A DNA stretch of 64,000 nucleotides. Origin: Anaerorhabdus furcosa. Lineage in GTDB: Bacteria > Bacillota_I > Bacilli_A > Erysipelotrichales > Erysipelotrichaceae. Each line of letters begins with the position of its first letter. Within the stretch, counting starts at the first letter, position 1. Position numbers and translations under genes: made by a program. The stretch spans positions 1 through 64,000 of the forward strand of contig NZ_FUWY01000002.1 of the NCBI RefSeq assembly GCF_900167375.1, written 5' to 3'. Shown here in pieces: positions 31,431 through 41,200 of this stretch. Below the pieces are notes generated by a model. It made no database searches and was not told where the DNA came from. It was given only the letters and a program-made list of their open reading frames with translations.

Positions 31431-31925
31431 ATGAATAAAAATATAAAGGAAATAACGTTAACAGGATTAGCAACAGCACTTGTTTTTGTAACAACAATGT
31501 ATATTAAAGTTCCAAATAGTTTAGGTGGATACTTCAACTTAGGAGATTCCATGTTAATGCTCTTTAGTGCAATATTAAATCCATTCTACGCTTTTGTAGT
31601 AGGGGGAATTGGAAGTGCACTTGCAGATGTCATTGGTGGCTATGCACAATATGCAATTCCAACACTTATTATTAAAGGAACTGAGGCAGTTTTTGTTTCC
31701 TACTTATTTATGAAGTTTGGTAATAAAGCTAAATGGGTTGCCTATGCAGGAGCGATAGTTATCATGGTGTCAGGCTATTTCCTTATTGAGTGGGGTATGT
31801 ATGGGGATGCGTTGGTATCATTGACTGCAGTGCCTGCAAATATTGTTCAAGGAGTTGCTGGAGCTGTGATTGCATTCGTATTGTTGAATAAAGTTACTCA
31901 ACTTACAGAAAATTACAGAAAGTAA
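31431..31925 (+). CDS. ECF transporter S component
   Basis: A 164-residue membrane protein with about five or six hydrophobic segments. GLATALVFVTTMYIKVP is followed by GGYFNLGDSMLMLFSAILNP and GGIGSALADVIGGYAQYAIPTLIIKGTEA, the pattern of the ECF-type riboflavin/hydroxymethylpyrimidine S-component family. The early ALVFVTT helix is the region that contacts EcfT. Ligand unknown. It should use the EcfA1-EcfA2-EcfT module at 7.7-10.2 kb. The ATG at 31431 follows GGGGAG; the gene begins 10 bases after hflX. Confidence 0.85.
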   Translation: MNKNIKEITLTGLATALVFVTTMYIKVPNSLGGYFNLGDSMLMLFSAILNPFYAFVVGGIGSALADVIGGYAQYAIPTLIIKGTEAVFVSYLFMKFGNKAKWVAYAGAIVIMVSGYFLIEWGMYGDALVSLTAVPANIVQGVAGAVIAFVLLNKVTQLTENYRK

Positions 31926-31962
31926 GTCATTTCAAATTTGTAAGATAGTACTAGAGTGATTA

Positions 31963-31971
31963 TGTTATAAT
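31963..31971 (+). promoter_or_regulatory. extended -10 promoter of uppP
   Basis: TG-T-TATAAT, 25 bases before the uppP ATG; no clear -35. Confidence 0.5.
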
Positions 31972-31995
31972 ATTCAAGTATGAAGAGGTGGATGT

Positions 31996-32835
31996 ATGTT
32001 CTTATTTGAGATTATTAAAGCAATTATTTTAGGAATTGTGCAAGGGATTACTGAATGGTTACCAATTAGTAGTACAGGGCATATGATATTAGTTAATGAT
32101 TTTTTACCATTAACAGTTTATGTAGATAAAGTTATCAACAAAGAATTTGTTGATATGTTTATGGTTGTAATTCAATTTGGGAGTATATTAGCTGTTTTAC
32201 TTTTATACTTCTCTAAATTAAATCCATTTAGTAAAAATAAAAAAAATCCAAATCATTTCAATGACACAATGAATCTTTGGATTAAAGTAGCGATTGCAGC
32301 AGTACCCGCTGCAATTATTGGACTTTTATTTGATGATTTGATTGATTCTTATCTTTATAATTCAATTACAGTTGCAATTACATTAATTGTTTATGGTTTT
32401 GCATTCTTATGGATTGAGTCAAGAAAAAAACAAGGTAAGATTACTACACTTGGTCAACTTGATTATAAAACTGCAGCAATCATTGGTGTTTTTCAAGTTC
32501 TAGCACTTATTCCAGGTACATCTCGTAGTGGGGCTACAATACTAGGAGCAGTATTATTAGGTTGTGCTCGTCCAGTTGCAGCAGAATTTTCATTTTTCTT
32601 AGCCATACCAATGATGTTTGGTGCAAGTATATTGAAATTAATTAAACTTAAAATGGCATTGGATTTTTCAGGCATTATTATCCTGTTAGTGGGTATGGTT
32701 ACTGCATTTGTTGTATCAATTATAGCGATTAAAACATTTATGTCTTATATTCGCAAACATGACTTTAAAGTGTTTGGCTACTATAGAATCATTTTAGGTG
32801 TTATTGTATTATTGTATTTTGCCTTTTTAAGATAG
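31996..32835 (+). CDS. uppP: undecaprenyl-diphosphatase UppP (BacA)
   Basis: A 279-residue multi-span membrane enzyme that recycles the undecaprenyl-pyrophosphate carrier of peptidoglycan synthesis; extra copies confer bacitracin tolerance. Both active-site motifs are present: GITEWLPISSTGHMIL near residues 17-32 and PGTSRSGATI near 173-182. AAGAGGTGGATG precedes the ATG. Followed 18 bases later by the CcdA-thioredoxin gene. Confidence 0.96.
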   Translation: MFLFEIIKAIILGIVQGITEWLPISSTGHMILVNDFLPLTVYVDKVINKEFVDMFMVVIQFGSILAVLLLYFSKLNPFSKNKKNPNHFNDTMNLWIKVAIAAVPAAIIGLLFDDLIDSYLYNSITVAITLIVYGFAFLWIESRKKQGKITTLGQLDYKTAAIIGVFQVLALIPGTSRSGATILGAVLLGCARPVAAEFSFFLAIPMMFGASILKLIKLKMALDFSGIIILLVGMVTAFVVSIIAIKTFMSYIRKHDFKVFGYYRIILGVIVLLYFAFLR

Positions 32836-32853
32836 TAGTTAGGAGCGTGAAAA

Positions 32854-34059
32854 ATGGGTTCGTCAGTAACGATTTCCGCAATGTTTGTTGAAGGTGTCTT
32901 ATCATTCTTCTCACCTTGTGTATTACCGTTAATCCCACTTTATATTGGGTATTTAACATCAGAAGCAAAGAGCGTTGATGAGAACGGAAATGTAGTTTAT
33001 AAAAAATCAAAGGTATTCTTTACTACACTTTTCTTTGTTCTAGGTGTCTCGACAGTATTTTTTATCGCAGGAATATCAATTTCTGCATTCAAAGATTTTT
33101 TCCTTGAATATCAACTTGTATTATCAATGATTGGCGGCATGATTCTAATTGTGTTTGGCTGTATTCATTTGAACATCTTGTCATTTCCTTTATTAAAAGG
33201 TGAGTATCGCTTACCAATTAAGTTGGATTTGAAATCGATGACTTATGTAAAAGCATTTCTTTTAGGATTCTTCTTTAGTTTTGCATGGACACCATGTATT
33301 GGACCAATGTTGTCATCGGCACTTATTTTGGCAGCTAGCGCGTCAAGCACATTTGTTGGGAATTTATATATTCTTGCCTATGCATTTGGATTTATTGTAA
33401 CATTCTTAATATTAGGAATGTTTACTGAGGAAGTCTTAAATTTATTAAAGAAACATCAAAATGTAATCAAGTATACTGTAAAAGTAGGTGGTGCAATTAT
33501 TCTAATCATGGGATTATGGATGGTTACAACATCATCGAAAGAAATTGTTGATTTACAAAAAGTGGGTGCTAAGCCTAATGCACCTGAAGTTAATGATCAA
33601 AATGAAACAGGTACAGGAAAAGAAATTGATGCTTATGGCTTTACACTTAAAGATCAAAATGGTGTAGAGCATTCTCTAAAAGATTATGAAGGCGATTCAA
33701 TTTTTGTAACATTCTTTGCAACATGGTGTACCTATTGCAAACAAGAATTACCGATACTACAAAAACTTCAAAATGAAAATGAAGGGATGAAAGTATTAGT
33801 TATTACTCGTCCAGGTTATGGACAAGAACAAAATGAAGCTAGTATTAAGAAATTCATTGCTGATAATGGATTCGAAGATATGACATTCTTGTTTGATGAA
33901 ACAGGAGAAATATCAACACTGTATGGTGTTAATTCTTATCCAACATCATTTGTATATCGAACTGATGGAACGCTACTTGGTTATTTACCAGGTGCTGCAG
34001 GAGAAGATATCTTAATCGATATTCTAAATCAATCGAAAGAAACAGGAGAATCTAAGTAA
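32854..34059 (+). CDS. CcdA-like thiol transporter fused to TlpA-type thioredoxin
   Basis: A 401-residue fusion. The N-terminal six-span CcdA/DsbD-beta domain carries the redox pair C22 (SPCVLP) and C148 (TPCIGP) and moves reducing equivalents across the membrane. After residue 230 a linker leads to an external thioredoxin-fold domain with W291-C292-T-Y-C295, RPGYGQEQ and the cis-Pro SYPTSF. Fusing both parts in one chain lets the carrier reduce its own external partner. Likely targets are surface methionine sulfoxide reductases or cytochrome-type thiols, none of them in this window. AGGAG precedes the ATG. Confidence 0.9.
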   Translation: MGSSVTISAMFVEGVLSFFSPCVLPLIPLYIGYLTSEAKSVDENGNVVYKKSKVFFTTLFFVLGVSTVFFIAGISISAFKDFFLEYQLVLSMIGGMILIVFGCIHLNILSFPLLKGEYRLPIKLDLKSMTYVKAFLLGFFFSFAWTPCIGPMLSSALILAASASSTFVGNLYILAYAFGFIVTFLILGMFTEEVLNLLKKHQNVIKYTVKVGGAIILIMGLWMVTTSSKEIVDLQKVGAKPNAPEVNDQNETGTGKEIDAYGFTLKDQNGVEHSLKDYEGDSIFVTFFATWCTYCKQELPILQKLQNENEGMKVLVITRPGYGQEQNEASIKKFIADNGFEDMTFLFDETGEISTLYGVNSYPTSFVYRTDGTLLGYLPGAAGEDILIDILNQSKETGESK

Positions 34060-34074
34060 GATCTCCTGTTTTTA
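34040..34074. terminator. bidirectional terminator
   Basis: AAACAGGAGA and TCTCCTGTTT form a perfect 10-bp stem that overlaps the ends of both convergent genes. Confidence 0.85.
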
Positions 34075-34891
34075 TGTTATTTAATAATGAATTGTATTTA
34101 TCAGTAGCGATTGTTTTGTATATATCTTCCTGTAATAAGTTATACATCATATTTGCCCATGTACACCATAATAAATTGTGAAATGCTTCATATATCATTA
34201 ATTCATTTCTTATTTTATCCGTCAATGGCTCACTAAAGTATGCTGTGTAGAATTGTTCGCGTTGAGTTTTGTCAGTGATATTATTTTCAGTAATAAAACT
34301 CATGATATCAAATAAGGGATCATTGTCTTTTGCGTATTCATAATCAATAAGATAATCTTTGTCATTAGTGAATAGAAGATTTCCACTGACTAAATCATTA
34401 TGGCAAAGATGATGAGGATTATCAATCGCTTGTAGTTTTGTTGTTAAGTAAAAATAATCATCAATTGGATGCAATAGGTGAGTAATCTTATCTCTATATT
34501 CATGCAACAAAGAAACAGGATTGAATTCGTTGCGAGTAACTATATTTGAATCATGTAATTTTCTAATTAATTTTGCACTTCTAATAATTTTATCATCAAA
34601 GGAACAATCTTTAAATTCAACACTATTATCAATCCATTGAGTTATGCGAATTCGAGTAGAGGGGTCATAATATAATTCTTTAGCATCAAGATTTAAATCT
34701 TTTATTAATGGGAGAACAAGATGCTCATTATCAAAAGTGCTTAAGTCTTTAGTTTCATCTTTTGGCACTCTTATTGCGACATGTACGCCATGATACATTG
34801 CTTTGTAAATATCATTGGTAAGACCTAGATTTGTAGGGGTTCCTTCAATAATTTCATCACTGATTATCAATTGTATATTTTCTTTTGTCAT
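34052..34891 (-). CDS. choline/ethanolamine kinase-like phosphotransferase
   Basis: A 279-residue kinase of the aminoglycoside phosphotransferase/choline kinase fold. The catalytic loop is HNDLVSGNLL (H-N-D-L...N) and the metal-binding motif is DYLIDYEYAKDNDPLFD, where Y-E-Y-A is typical of LicA/choline kinases. The N-terminal Lys loop is less clear (HVAIRVPKDETK). Substrate could be choline, ethanolamine or another small alcohol; no lic or cholinephosphotransferase genes are nearby. The start at 34891 is chosen for the GGTGGTGAT site; an ATG 15 bases upstream lacks one. Confidence 0.78.
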   Translation of the reverse strand: MTKENIQLIISDEIIEGTPTNLGLTNDIYKAMYHGVHVAIRVPKDETKDLSTFDNEHLVLPLIKDLNLDAKELYYDPSTRIRITQWIDNSVEFKDCSFDDKIIRSAKLIRKLHDSNIVTRNEFNPVSLLHEYRDKITHLLHPIDDYFYLTTKLQAIDNPHHLCHNDLVSGNLLFTNDKDYLIDYEYAKDNDPLFDIMSFITENNITDKTQREQFYTAYFSEPLTDKIRNELMIYEAFHNLLWCTWANMMYNLLQEDIYKTIATDKYNSLLNNIKTGDLT

Positions 34892-34988
34892 TTTTATCAC
34901 CACCATTATTTTATCCTACTTGTTAGGATTTGTCAGTTGTTTGTATAAATAACCAGAAAGTGATAAAATACACAAACGAGGTGCATTT

Positions 34989-35660
34989 ATGAATAAATAT
35001 AAGCGATTAATCACACTTCCTTTATTTCTAATTTTCATTGCTACAAACTTTTACTGGTTTAAAAGACATGATGATTTAAGCATGTATAAACAAATGTTAA
35101 TTGTTTGTGCAAGTGTGGCAATATTTATGGCAGCTGCATTAATAGAAGTATTCTATGCAAAAAACAATCGTATACGTATAAGATTGTTTAAAATATTTGT
35201 AACACTCTTATTGCTATATTATTTAGGGTTTTTATGTGCTGTCTTATTTTTAGATGGATTCTTTTTTACAAGATCAGCAACCCACTATGTCAATCTTGTA
35301 CCATTTAAAACAATAAAAGAATTTTTTGCAACGATGAGAGATGAAAATAATTTAAGAGCTTTTGGTAATTTAGTGGGAAATGCAATTCTGTTTGCTCCTA
35401 TGGGATTATTACTTCCATTGTGGAGTAAAAAATTCCATAATATTTTCTTATTTACATTTACTATCTTTGTAATGGTAAGTGGTGTTGAGATTTTTCAACA
35501 CTATAGTAATATGGGAACTGCGGATGTAGATGATATTATCCTTAATGTTGCTGGTGCACTTATGGTATTCTTTGTATTCAAATTTATTTTTTTTATGGTA
35601 AAAGATAAAATTGAAATGTACTTCAAAGATGATGATTCAAATTATCAAATAAAATTGTAA
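34989..35660 (+). CDS. VanZ-like membrane protein
   Basis: A 223-residue protein with about five membrane segments. The VanZ pattern is complete: VNLVPFKTI, NLVGNAILFAPMGLLLPL, then SGVEIFQHYSNMGTADVDDIILNVAGALMVFF. VanZ raises teicoplanin resistance in enterococci by an unknown mechanism; most family members in anaerobic Firmicutes are of unknown function and not part of van clusters. No van genes are nearby. ACGAGGTG precedes the ATG. Confidence 0.88.
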   Translation: MNKYKRLITLPLFLIFIATNFYWFKRHDDLSMYKQMLIVCASVAIFMAAALIEVFYAKNNRIRIRLFKIFVTLLLLYYLGFLCAVLFLDGFFFTRSATHYVNLVPFKTIKEFFATMRDENNLRAFGNLVGNAILFAPMGLLLPLWSKKFHNIFLFTFTIFVMVSGVEIFQHYSNMGTADVDDIILNVAGALMVFFVFKFIFFMVKDKIEMYFKDDDSNYQIKL

Positions 35661-35709
35661 AAAAATCTTTCTCTTTTCTCTTTTTTACTATATTATAAAT
35701 AAGTAATGT

Positions 35710-35785
35710 CTACCACGTATAAGCTTTTCGATAGGGGAGAAGCGTATCTACAAGAAGACCTTAAATCTTCTAGCTACGATGGAAT
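35710..35785 (+). ncRNA. purine (guanine-type) riboswitch
   Basis: Laid out like the xpt aptamer. P1 CCACG, J1/2 TATAA, P2 GCTTTTC / GAGAAGC with loop GATAGGG, J2/3 GTATCTACA, P3 AGAAGA / TCTTCT with loop CCTTAAA, then J3/1 CTACG and the P1 return CG-A-TGG. The loop bases TAGGG and CCTTAAA fit the known kissing interaction. The ligand-specifying base is C (in CTA), so guanine or hypoxanthine is expected, not adenine. P1 has a bulged A. It precedes a purine permease and a terminator. Confidence 0.85.
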
Positions 35786-35793
35786 ACTTTTTT

Positions 35794-35821
35794 AAGTGTT
35801 CTTGTCGGAAGACTTTTTTAT
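35794..35821 (+). terminator. riboswitch expression-platform terminator
   Basis: AAGTGTTC and GAAGACTT pair with one mismatch around TTGTCG, followed by TTTTTTATTTT. It should stop transcription when purine is bound. Confidence 0.75.
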
Positions 35822-35850
35822 TTTGGTGGGGATTTAGAAAAGGGGATAAC

Positions 35851-37179
35851 ATGTTAGAAAAATTATTTAAGCTTCAAGAAAAGAAAACAAATGTTAAAAC
35901 AGAAATTATTGCGGGGACAACAACATTTTTAGCTATGGCTTATATTTTGTTTGTTAATCCAGATATATTATCTGCAACTGGAATGTCATTTCAATCGGTA
36001 TTCTTAGCAACTGCAATTTCTGCAGGGATTGCATCAATTATCATGGGCATTGTTGCAAACTATCCAGTAGCACTTGCTCCAGGTATGGGGGTTAATGCAT
36101 TGTTTGCATTTACAGTTTGTGGACCGATTGGTGTAATGGGATTATCATGGCAAGCTGGATTGGCTGCTGTATTTGTATCAGGAATTATCTTCTTACTTAT
36201 ATCAGTAACAGGGATTCGAAAAGTAATTATCAATTCTATTCCTAAAAATATGAAACTTGCAATTGGTGCAGGTATTGGATTTTTCATTGCGTTTATTGGA
36301 TTTAAAAATGCAGGAATTATTGTGGCAAGTGAAGCAACATTTGTAGCTTTGGGTAATTTAAAAGAACCAACAGTATTGTTAGCTGTATTCGGATTATTAC
36401 TTACTATTTTATTGTTAACTAAGAAAGTGAATGCTGCTGTTTTCTGGGGATTATTAGGAACTGCAATTGTAGGAGTAGTAATGAGTCTATGTGGATTAGG
36501 TGTAGGATTACCAACACTTCCAACATCAGTTATCTCATTTGATTTTGAAATGCCAACCTTCATGGCTTTTACATCAGGATTTAAGGAATTATTCTCAAGT
36601 CCTGCTGCAATCGTAATCATCTTCTCATTTTTATTTGTTGACTTCTTTGATACTGCTGGGACTCTAGTTGCAGTAGGGAATGATATTGGCTTAGTTAATG
36701 AAGAAGGAGAAATGGAAAATATCGAAAAAGCATTATTATCTGATTCTGTTGGAACAATTGTAGGTTCTATGATGGGAACATCTACTGTTACATCATTTGT
36801 TGAATCAGGGTCGGGTGTTGCTGCAGGTGGAAGAACAGGTTTAACTGCATGTGTTACAGGATTGCTTTTCTTTTTATCAGTGTTCTTCTCGCCATTACTA
36901 TCGGTTGTCACAAGTGCGGTTACTGCTCCAGCATTAATTACAGTAGGGATACTCATGGTTCAACAAGTACGTGACATTGAATGGAGCGATGTAAGTGTAG
37001 CTGCTTCAGCGTTTGTTACGATTATTATGATGTTATTGTGTTATTCAATCTCTGATGGTATAGCATTTGGATTCATTGTTTACACCCTTGCTAATATTGG
37101 GGCTGGAAAAACGAAAGATATCAAAACTATTGTGTGGATATTGGATATCATCTTTATTATTTATTTCATCTCTAAATAA
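35851..37179 (+). CDS. pbuG: hypoxanthine/guanine permease (AzgA/PbuG type)
   Basis: A 442-residue, about 12-span transporter of the AzgA-like branch of the NCS2 family. Diagnostic stretches are AGTTTFLAMAYILFVNP, APGMGVNALFAFTVC, LFVDFFDTAGTLVAVG and GTSTVTSFVESGSGVAAGGRTGL, with the substrate-contacting acidic and polar residues. It imports hypoxanthine, guanine or adenine with protons. The start at 35851 has AAAGGGG upstream; the longer frame runs into the riboswitch terminator. Control by the guanine-type riboswitch fits a salvage role. Confidence 0.93.
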   Translation: MLEKLFKLQEKKTNVKTEIIAGTTTFLAMAYILFVNPDILSATGMSFQSVFLATAISAGIASIIMGIVANYPVALAPGMGVNALFAFTVCGPIGVMGLSWQAGLAAVFVSGIIFLLISVTGIRKVIINSIPKNMKLAIGAGIGFFIAFIGFKNAGIIVASEATFVALGNLKEPTVLLAVFGLLLTILLLTKKVNAAVFWGLLGTAIVGVVMSLCGLGVGLPTLPTSVISFDFEMPTFMAFTSGFKELFSSPAAIVIIFSFLFVDFFDTAGTLVAVGNDIGLVNEEGEMENIEKALLSDSVGTIVGSMMGTSTVTSFVESGSGVAAGGRTGLTACVTGLLFFLSVFFSPLLSVVTSAVTAPALITVGILMVQQVRDIEWSDVSVAASAFVTIIMMLLCYSISDGIAFGFIVYTLANIGAGKTKDIKTIVWILDIIFIIYFISK

Positions 37180-37191
37180 AAATCAAGACAT

Positions 37192-37227
37192 AAAATGTTA
37201 TTTGATAATTTCAAGTAACATTTTTTT
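37192..37227 (+). terminator. pbuG terminator
   Basis: AAAATGTTA and TAACATTTT form a 9-bp stem followed by T-rich sequence. Confidence 0.75.
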
Positions 37228-37239
37228 ATATTCAAAAAG

Positions 37240-37268
37240 TTGTGTTAAGAAGTTGAATTTCGTATAAT
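37240..37268 (+). promoter_or_regulatory. promoter of the HAD hydrolase gene
   Basis: TTGTGT at 37240-37245, a 17-base spacer and TATAAT at 37263-37268; the start codon is at 37292. Confidence 0.6.
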
Positions 37269-37291
37269 GTTAGACATAAAGGTAGGTAAGT

Positions 37292-38107
37292 ATGAAACAT
37301 ATATTTTTAGATATAGATGGAACTTTCTTAAATCCCAAAAATAATGAGGTACCTCAGTCAACATTAACTGCGATTGAAGCAGCAACTAAAAAAGGTCATC
37401 GTGTTTATTTGTGTACAGGAAGACCTACGAGTTCGTTGAAGCGTTTTATGGATTATCCAATGTCAGGAATTATTTGTGCTGGAGGATCGCATATATGTAT
37501 CAATAATAAGGTAATCTTTGAGAAAACATTAACACCAACACAAATTAAATTTGTTGAAAAAATTTGTACAAATAATCATTGTGGTTATTTGTTGGAAGGA
37601 AAGAATTTCAACTATGCTTCAAAACTAGGTGCAGAGCAATTTATGGAAACAATTAAAGATAGTTCGTTTGGATCGACGTGGGAAGAAGTTGCTGAGGAAT
37701 TGGGTATATTGAATTTAGAAGATTTAATGGATGATCAAATTTTTAAAATTTCTTTTTATACTAAAGATAAGAATATAATTGAACAAGTTCGTAAAGACTT
37801 GGGTTCAGAGTTTAGTATTGCTTATACAAGTAAAGAACCAGGCAAGATAATTGAAACTGAAATATTTAGTGCTGGTTGCAATAAGGCAGATGGAATAAAG
37901 CGAGTTGTTGAATATTATGGGCAAACTTTAGATGACGCAATTGGTATAGGTGATAGCATGAATGATTTCGAGATGATTCAAGAATGCAATCCAGGAATTG
38001 CAATGGGAAATGCTTGCCAAGAAATCAAAGATATTGCAGACTTCATAACGAAGGATGTTGATCAAGATGGAATTTACTTTGCGTTTGAATATTTTGATCT
38101 AATTTAG
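37292..38107 (+). CDS. Cof-type HAD phosphatase
   Basis: A 271-residue haloacid-dehalogenase-superfamily hydrolase. Motif I is DIDGTFLNPKN (Asp nucleophile D8), motif II is the Thr/Ser after LCTGRP, and motif IV is GIGDSMNDFEMIQ. A C2B cap domain occupies about 85-190. Family members remove phosphate from sugars, nucleotides or cofactors; substrate cannot be predicted. AGGTAGGT precedes the ATG. Monocistronic. Confidence 0.88.
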   Translation: MKHIFLDIDGTFLNPKNNEVPQSTLTAIEAATKKGHRVYLCTGRPTSSLKRFMDYPMSGIICAGGSHICINNKVIFEKTLTPTQIKFVEKICTNNHCGYLLEGKNFNYASKLGAEQFMETIKDSSFGSTWEEVAEELGILNLEDLMDDQIFKISFYTKDKNIIEQVRKDLGSEFSIAYTSKEPGKIIETEIFSAGCNKADGIKRVVEYYGQTLDDAIGIGDSMNDFEMIQECNPGIAMGNACQEIKDIADFITKDVDQDGIYFAFEYFDLI

Positions 38108-38127
38108 CTGATGAAAATCAGCTTTTA
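38106..38127 (+). terminator. terminator
   Basis: AGCTGAT-GAAA-ATCAGCT followed by TTTATT; the stem includes the HAD gene stop region. Confidence 0.8.
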
Positions 38128-38132
38128 TTATG

Positions 38133-38184
38133 TTGACTTACATAAGGGTAATTGTATAATTATCATATGACCGACTGGTCGGTC
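38133..38184 (+). promoter_or_regulatory. RND-tetR promoter and TetR operator
   Basis: TTGACT at 38133-38138, a 16-base spacer and TATAAT at 38155-38160. Then GACCGACTGGTCGGTC at 38169-38184, a 16-base palindrome of the GACCGAC/GTCGGTC class that TetR-family repressors often bind. It covers the expected transcription start, so binding would block initiation. The TetR gene is the second in the operon, giving feedback control. Confidence 0.8.
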
Positions 38185-38204
38185 GGGTGAAGGTGGAATA
38201 GAAT

Positions 38205-41200
38205 ATGTTTTCAAAATATAGCGTAAAGAAGCCATATACAGTAATTGTTGGCGTTGTGATGGTTTTATTATTAGGTGTTATCTCGTTTATGAATTCAACA
38301 ACAGATTTATTGCCAGAAATGGAATTGCCATATGTTGTTGTTTATACAAGTTATCCAGGTGCTAGTGCTGAGAAAGTTGAAAATAGTTTGACTAAGGTAT
38401 TAGAATCTTCAATTGGTACAACTGAGAATCTATCCAATATGAGTTCTGTATCAAGTGATAATTTATCCTTGATAATTTTACAATTTGCTGATGATACAAA
38501 TATGGATACAGCAATGATTGATTTGAATGCTAAGATTGATCTTGTAAAAGGATACCTGGATTCAACAGTATCAACACCTACACTTTTAGCAATTAATCCA
38601 AACATGTTACCTATCATGATGGCAACAGTTGACTATGAAGAAAAAGATTTAAAATCATTAAGTGAGTTTGTTGAAAATAAAGTAATTCCCGAGTTAGAAA
38701 AAACAAAAGGAGTTGCATCTGTTGAGCCAACAGGTTTATTGGAAGAAACAGTGCAAATTGTTTTAGATCAAAATAAGATTGATGAAATCAATAATAAAGT
38801 CTTAGCAAGTGTTAATAGTGAACTTGCAAAAGCTGAAAGAGAATTAAGAGACAGCTTGAAGCAAGTTAATGAAGGATTAGATAAAATAAAAGAGGGAGAA
38901 TCTGAATTAGGAACAGCAAAAAAGGAAACTACTGAAGAATTAGCAAAAGCAACAGTTCAACTTCAACAGGCTGCAACGAATTTGATTGCAATGGATTCTC
39001 AAGTTACTCAATTAAAGGCAGAGAAAGCTGCTTTTGAAATGATTGTGAGTTCTGTTGATCAAGCAAAACCAATGTTGGGGTTACCTGCAGATGCTACTGG
39101 GGAACAAATAGTTCAAGAATTAAATAAAAAGATTAGTGGAATAAACGCTATCAATGGAATCAATAATTCGATACAAACAATGAATGATGGAGATGCGATT
39201 CCTGCAGAAATACAAACACAATTAACAACTTTAGGTATAACAGCATCAACTATTGGAGAACTAAAAACAATACTAGCACCGATGGTTGAAGCAGGAAATG
39301 CATCACTTCCTAGTTTACAAGGATTACTGGAGGTTGCTTCAAAGTATGATGACGCTAAAGTTAAATTGAACAATGTGGATATCGAAATTGCCACAGCAGA
39401 AGGAGTGAAGCAAGCAGCTTCTGCGATGCTTACAAAAGCAGGAATTGATGTCAGTGATCTTAGTAAACTTCAAACACAATTAGAAGCCGGCAAAATAACA
39501 GCTGGTGGTGAATTTGCAAAAGGAGAAATTACAATTGCAAATACAAAAGCGTCCTTGGAATCAGCGAAGACTCAAATTGAAGATGGTTTAAAGAAAATAG
39601 AAGAATCAAGAGATGAAGCGTTAGAACAGGCAGATATTTCAGGTATTATTACTTCGGATATGATTTCAAATATCTTGATGGCTGAGAATTTTTCAATGCC
39701 AGCTGGATATATTATTTCTGATGATTCTTCCATCTTAATCAAAGTTGGAGATGAGTTTAAGTCGATTGCTGAATTAGAAGATTTAGTTTTATTATCAATG
39801 GATATTGATGGATTAGAAAAAATTAGGTTAAGTGATTTAGCTGAAATAAATGTAGTAGATAATTCAAGTGAAATTTATACAAAAGTAAATGGTAATGATG
39901 GAGTAATCATTTCATTTCAAAAAACCTCCACAGCCTCAACCACTGATGTATGTAAGAATATAGAGAAAAGATTTGATAAGTTAGAGAATGAAAATGCTGG
40001 ATTGCACTTTGCAACATTATTTGACCAAGGTGTATACATTAACACAATAGTAGATTCAGTATTAGAAAACTTCTTATATGGAGCTATTCTTGCGATTATT
40101 ATCTTGATTATTTTCTTAAAAGATTTAAAACCGACATTAGTTATTGCGCTAAGTATTCCTATTAGTTTGATGTTTTCTTTAGTTCTTATGTATTTTAGCG
40201 GTGTTACATTGAATATTATTTCTTTGTCTGGATTAGCTCTTGGAGTAGGGATGTTAGTTGATAATTCGGTTGTAGTTGTTGAAAATATATATCGACTAAG
40301 AGGTGAAGGAGTAGGATTAATTAAAGCGTCAATTGAGGGTGCTAAGCAAGTTGCTGGTGCAATTATTGCTTCTACATTAACCACAGTCTGTGTTTTCTTA
40401 CCAATCGTTTTTGCGACTGGTATAGCAAAACAATTGTTTGTGGATATGGGATTAACAATCGCATATAGTTTAATTTCTTCATTGATTGTTGCATTAACTT
40501 TAGTGCCAATGTTATCAAGTAAATTACTTAAAAAAGAAAATACAAAGAAACAAAAATGGTATGAAGGTTTAGTATTCATTTATGATAAATCATTGAAATG
40601 GTCATTAAAACATAAATTAATTGTCATGGTAGGTGTAATTGCGTTATTGCTTTTTAGTGGTTATTCAGTAACAAAAATGGGTATGACACTCATACCGGAA
40701 ATGGAATCAGGACAAGTTTCGTTAAATGTTACTTTACTCGATGATGATGCAACAGATGAGGATGCATATGTAATTTATGATGAAGTTATGTCACGAGTAA
40801 AAGATTTGGATGGAATAGAAACACTTGGGGTAACTGCAGGTGGTGGTGATATGATGGCATCCATGATGGGAGGTTCATCTGGTGGACAAACTACAACCTT
40901 CTATATCATTACAACTGAAGATGCTAAAATAAGTAAATTGTCAGATCAAATACTAGAGTCAATTCAAGATTTACCAATCACTAGTTCAATTTCAACAAGC
41001 AATATGGAATTAGGTGCTTTGGGTGCAAGTGGTATTGGAATTACACTTTATGGAGATGATTTAGATGAGTTGAAAGACGTTGCAAGCAATATTTCTTCAC
41101 AATTAAAAGAAATAGAAGGTATTGATGAAGTAAGTGATGGTAATGAAAAGCCAACTGAGGAATTAAGAGTTACTGTCAATAAAAACAAAGCAATGGAATT

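Noticed and set aside
36060-36956. A 298-codon frame on the minus strand
   Set aside because: Opposite strand of pbuG; composition (Pro/Thr/Asn) and lack of a ribosome-binding site mark it as a shadow.
39917-40579. A 220-codon frame on the minus strand
   Set aside because: Shadow of the RND gene membrane helices; no start signals.
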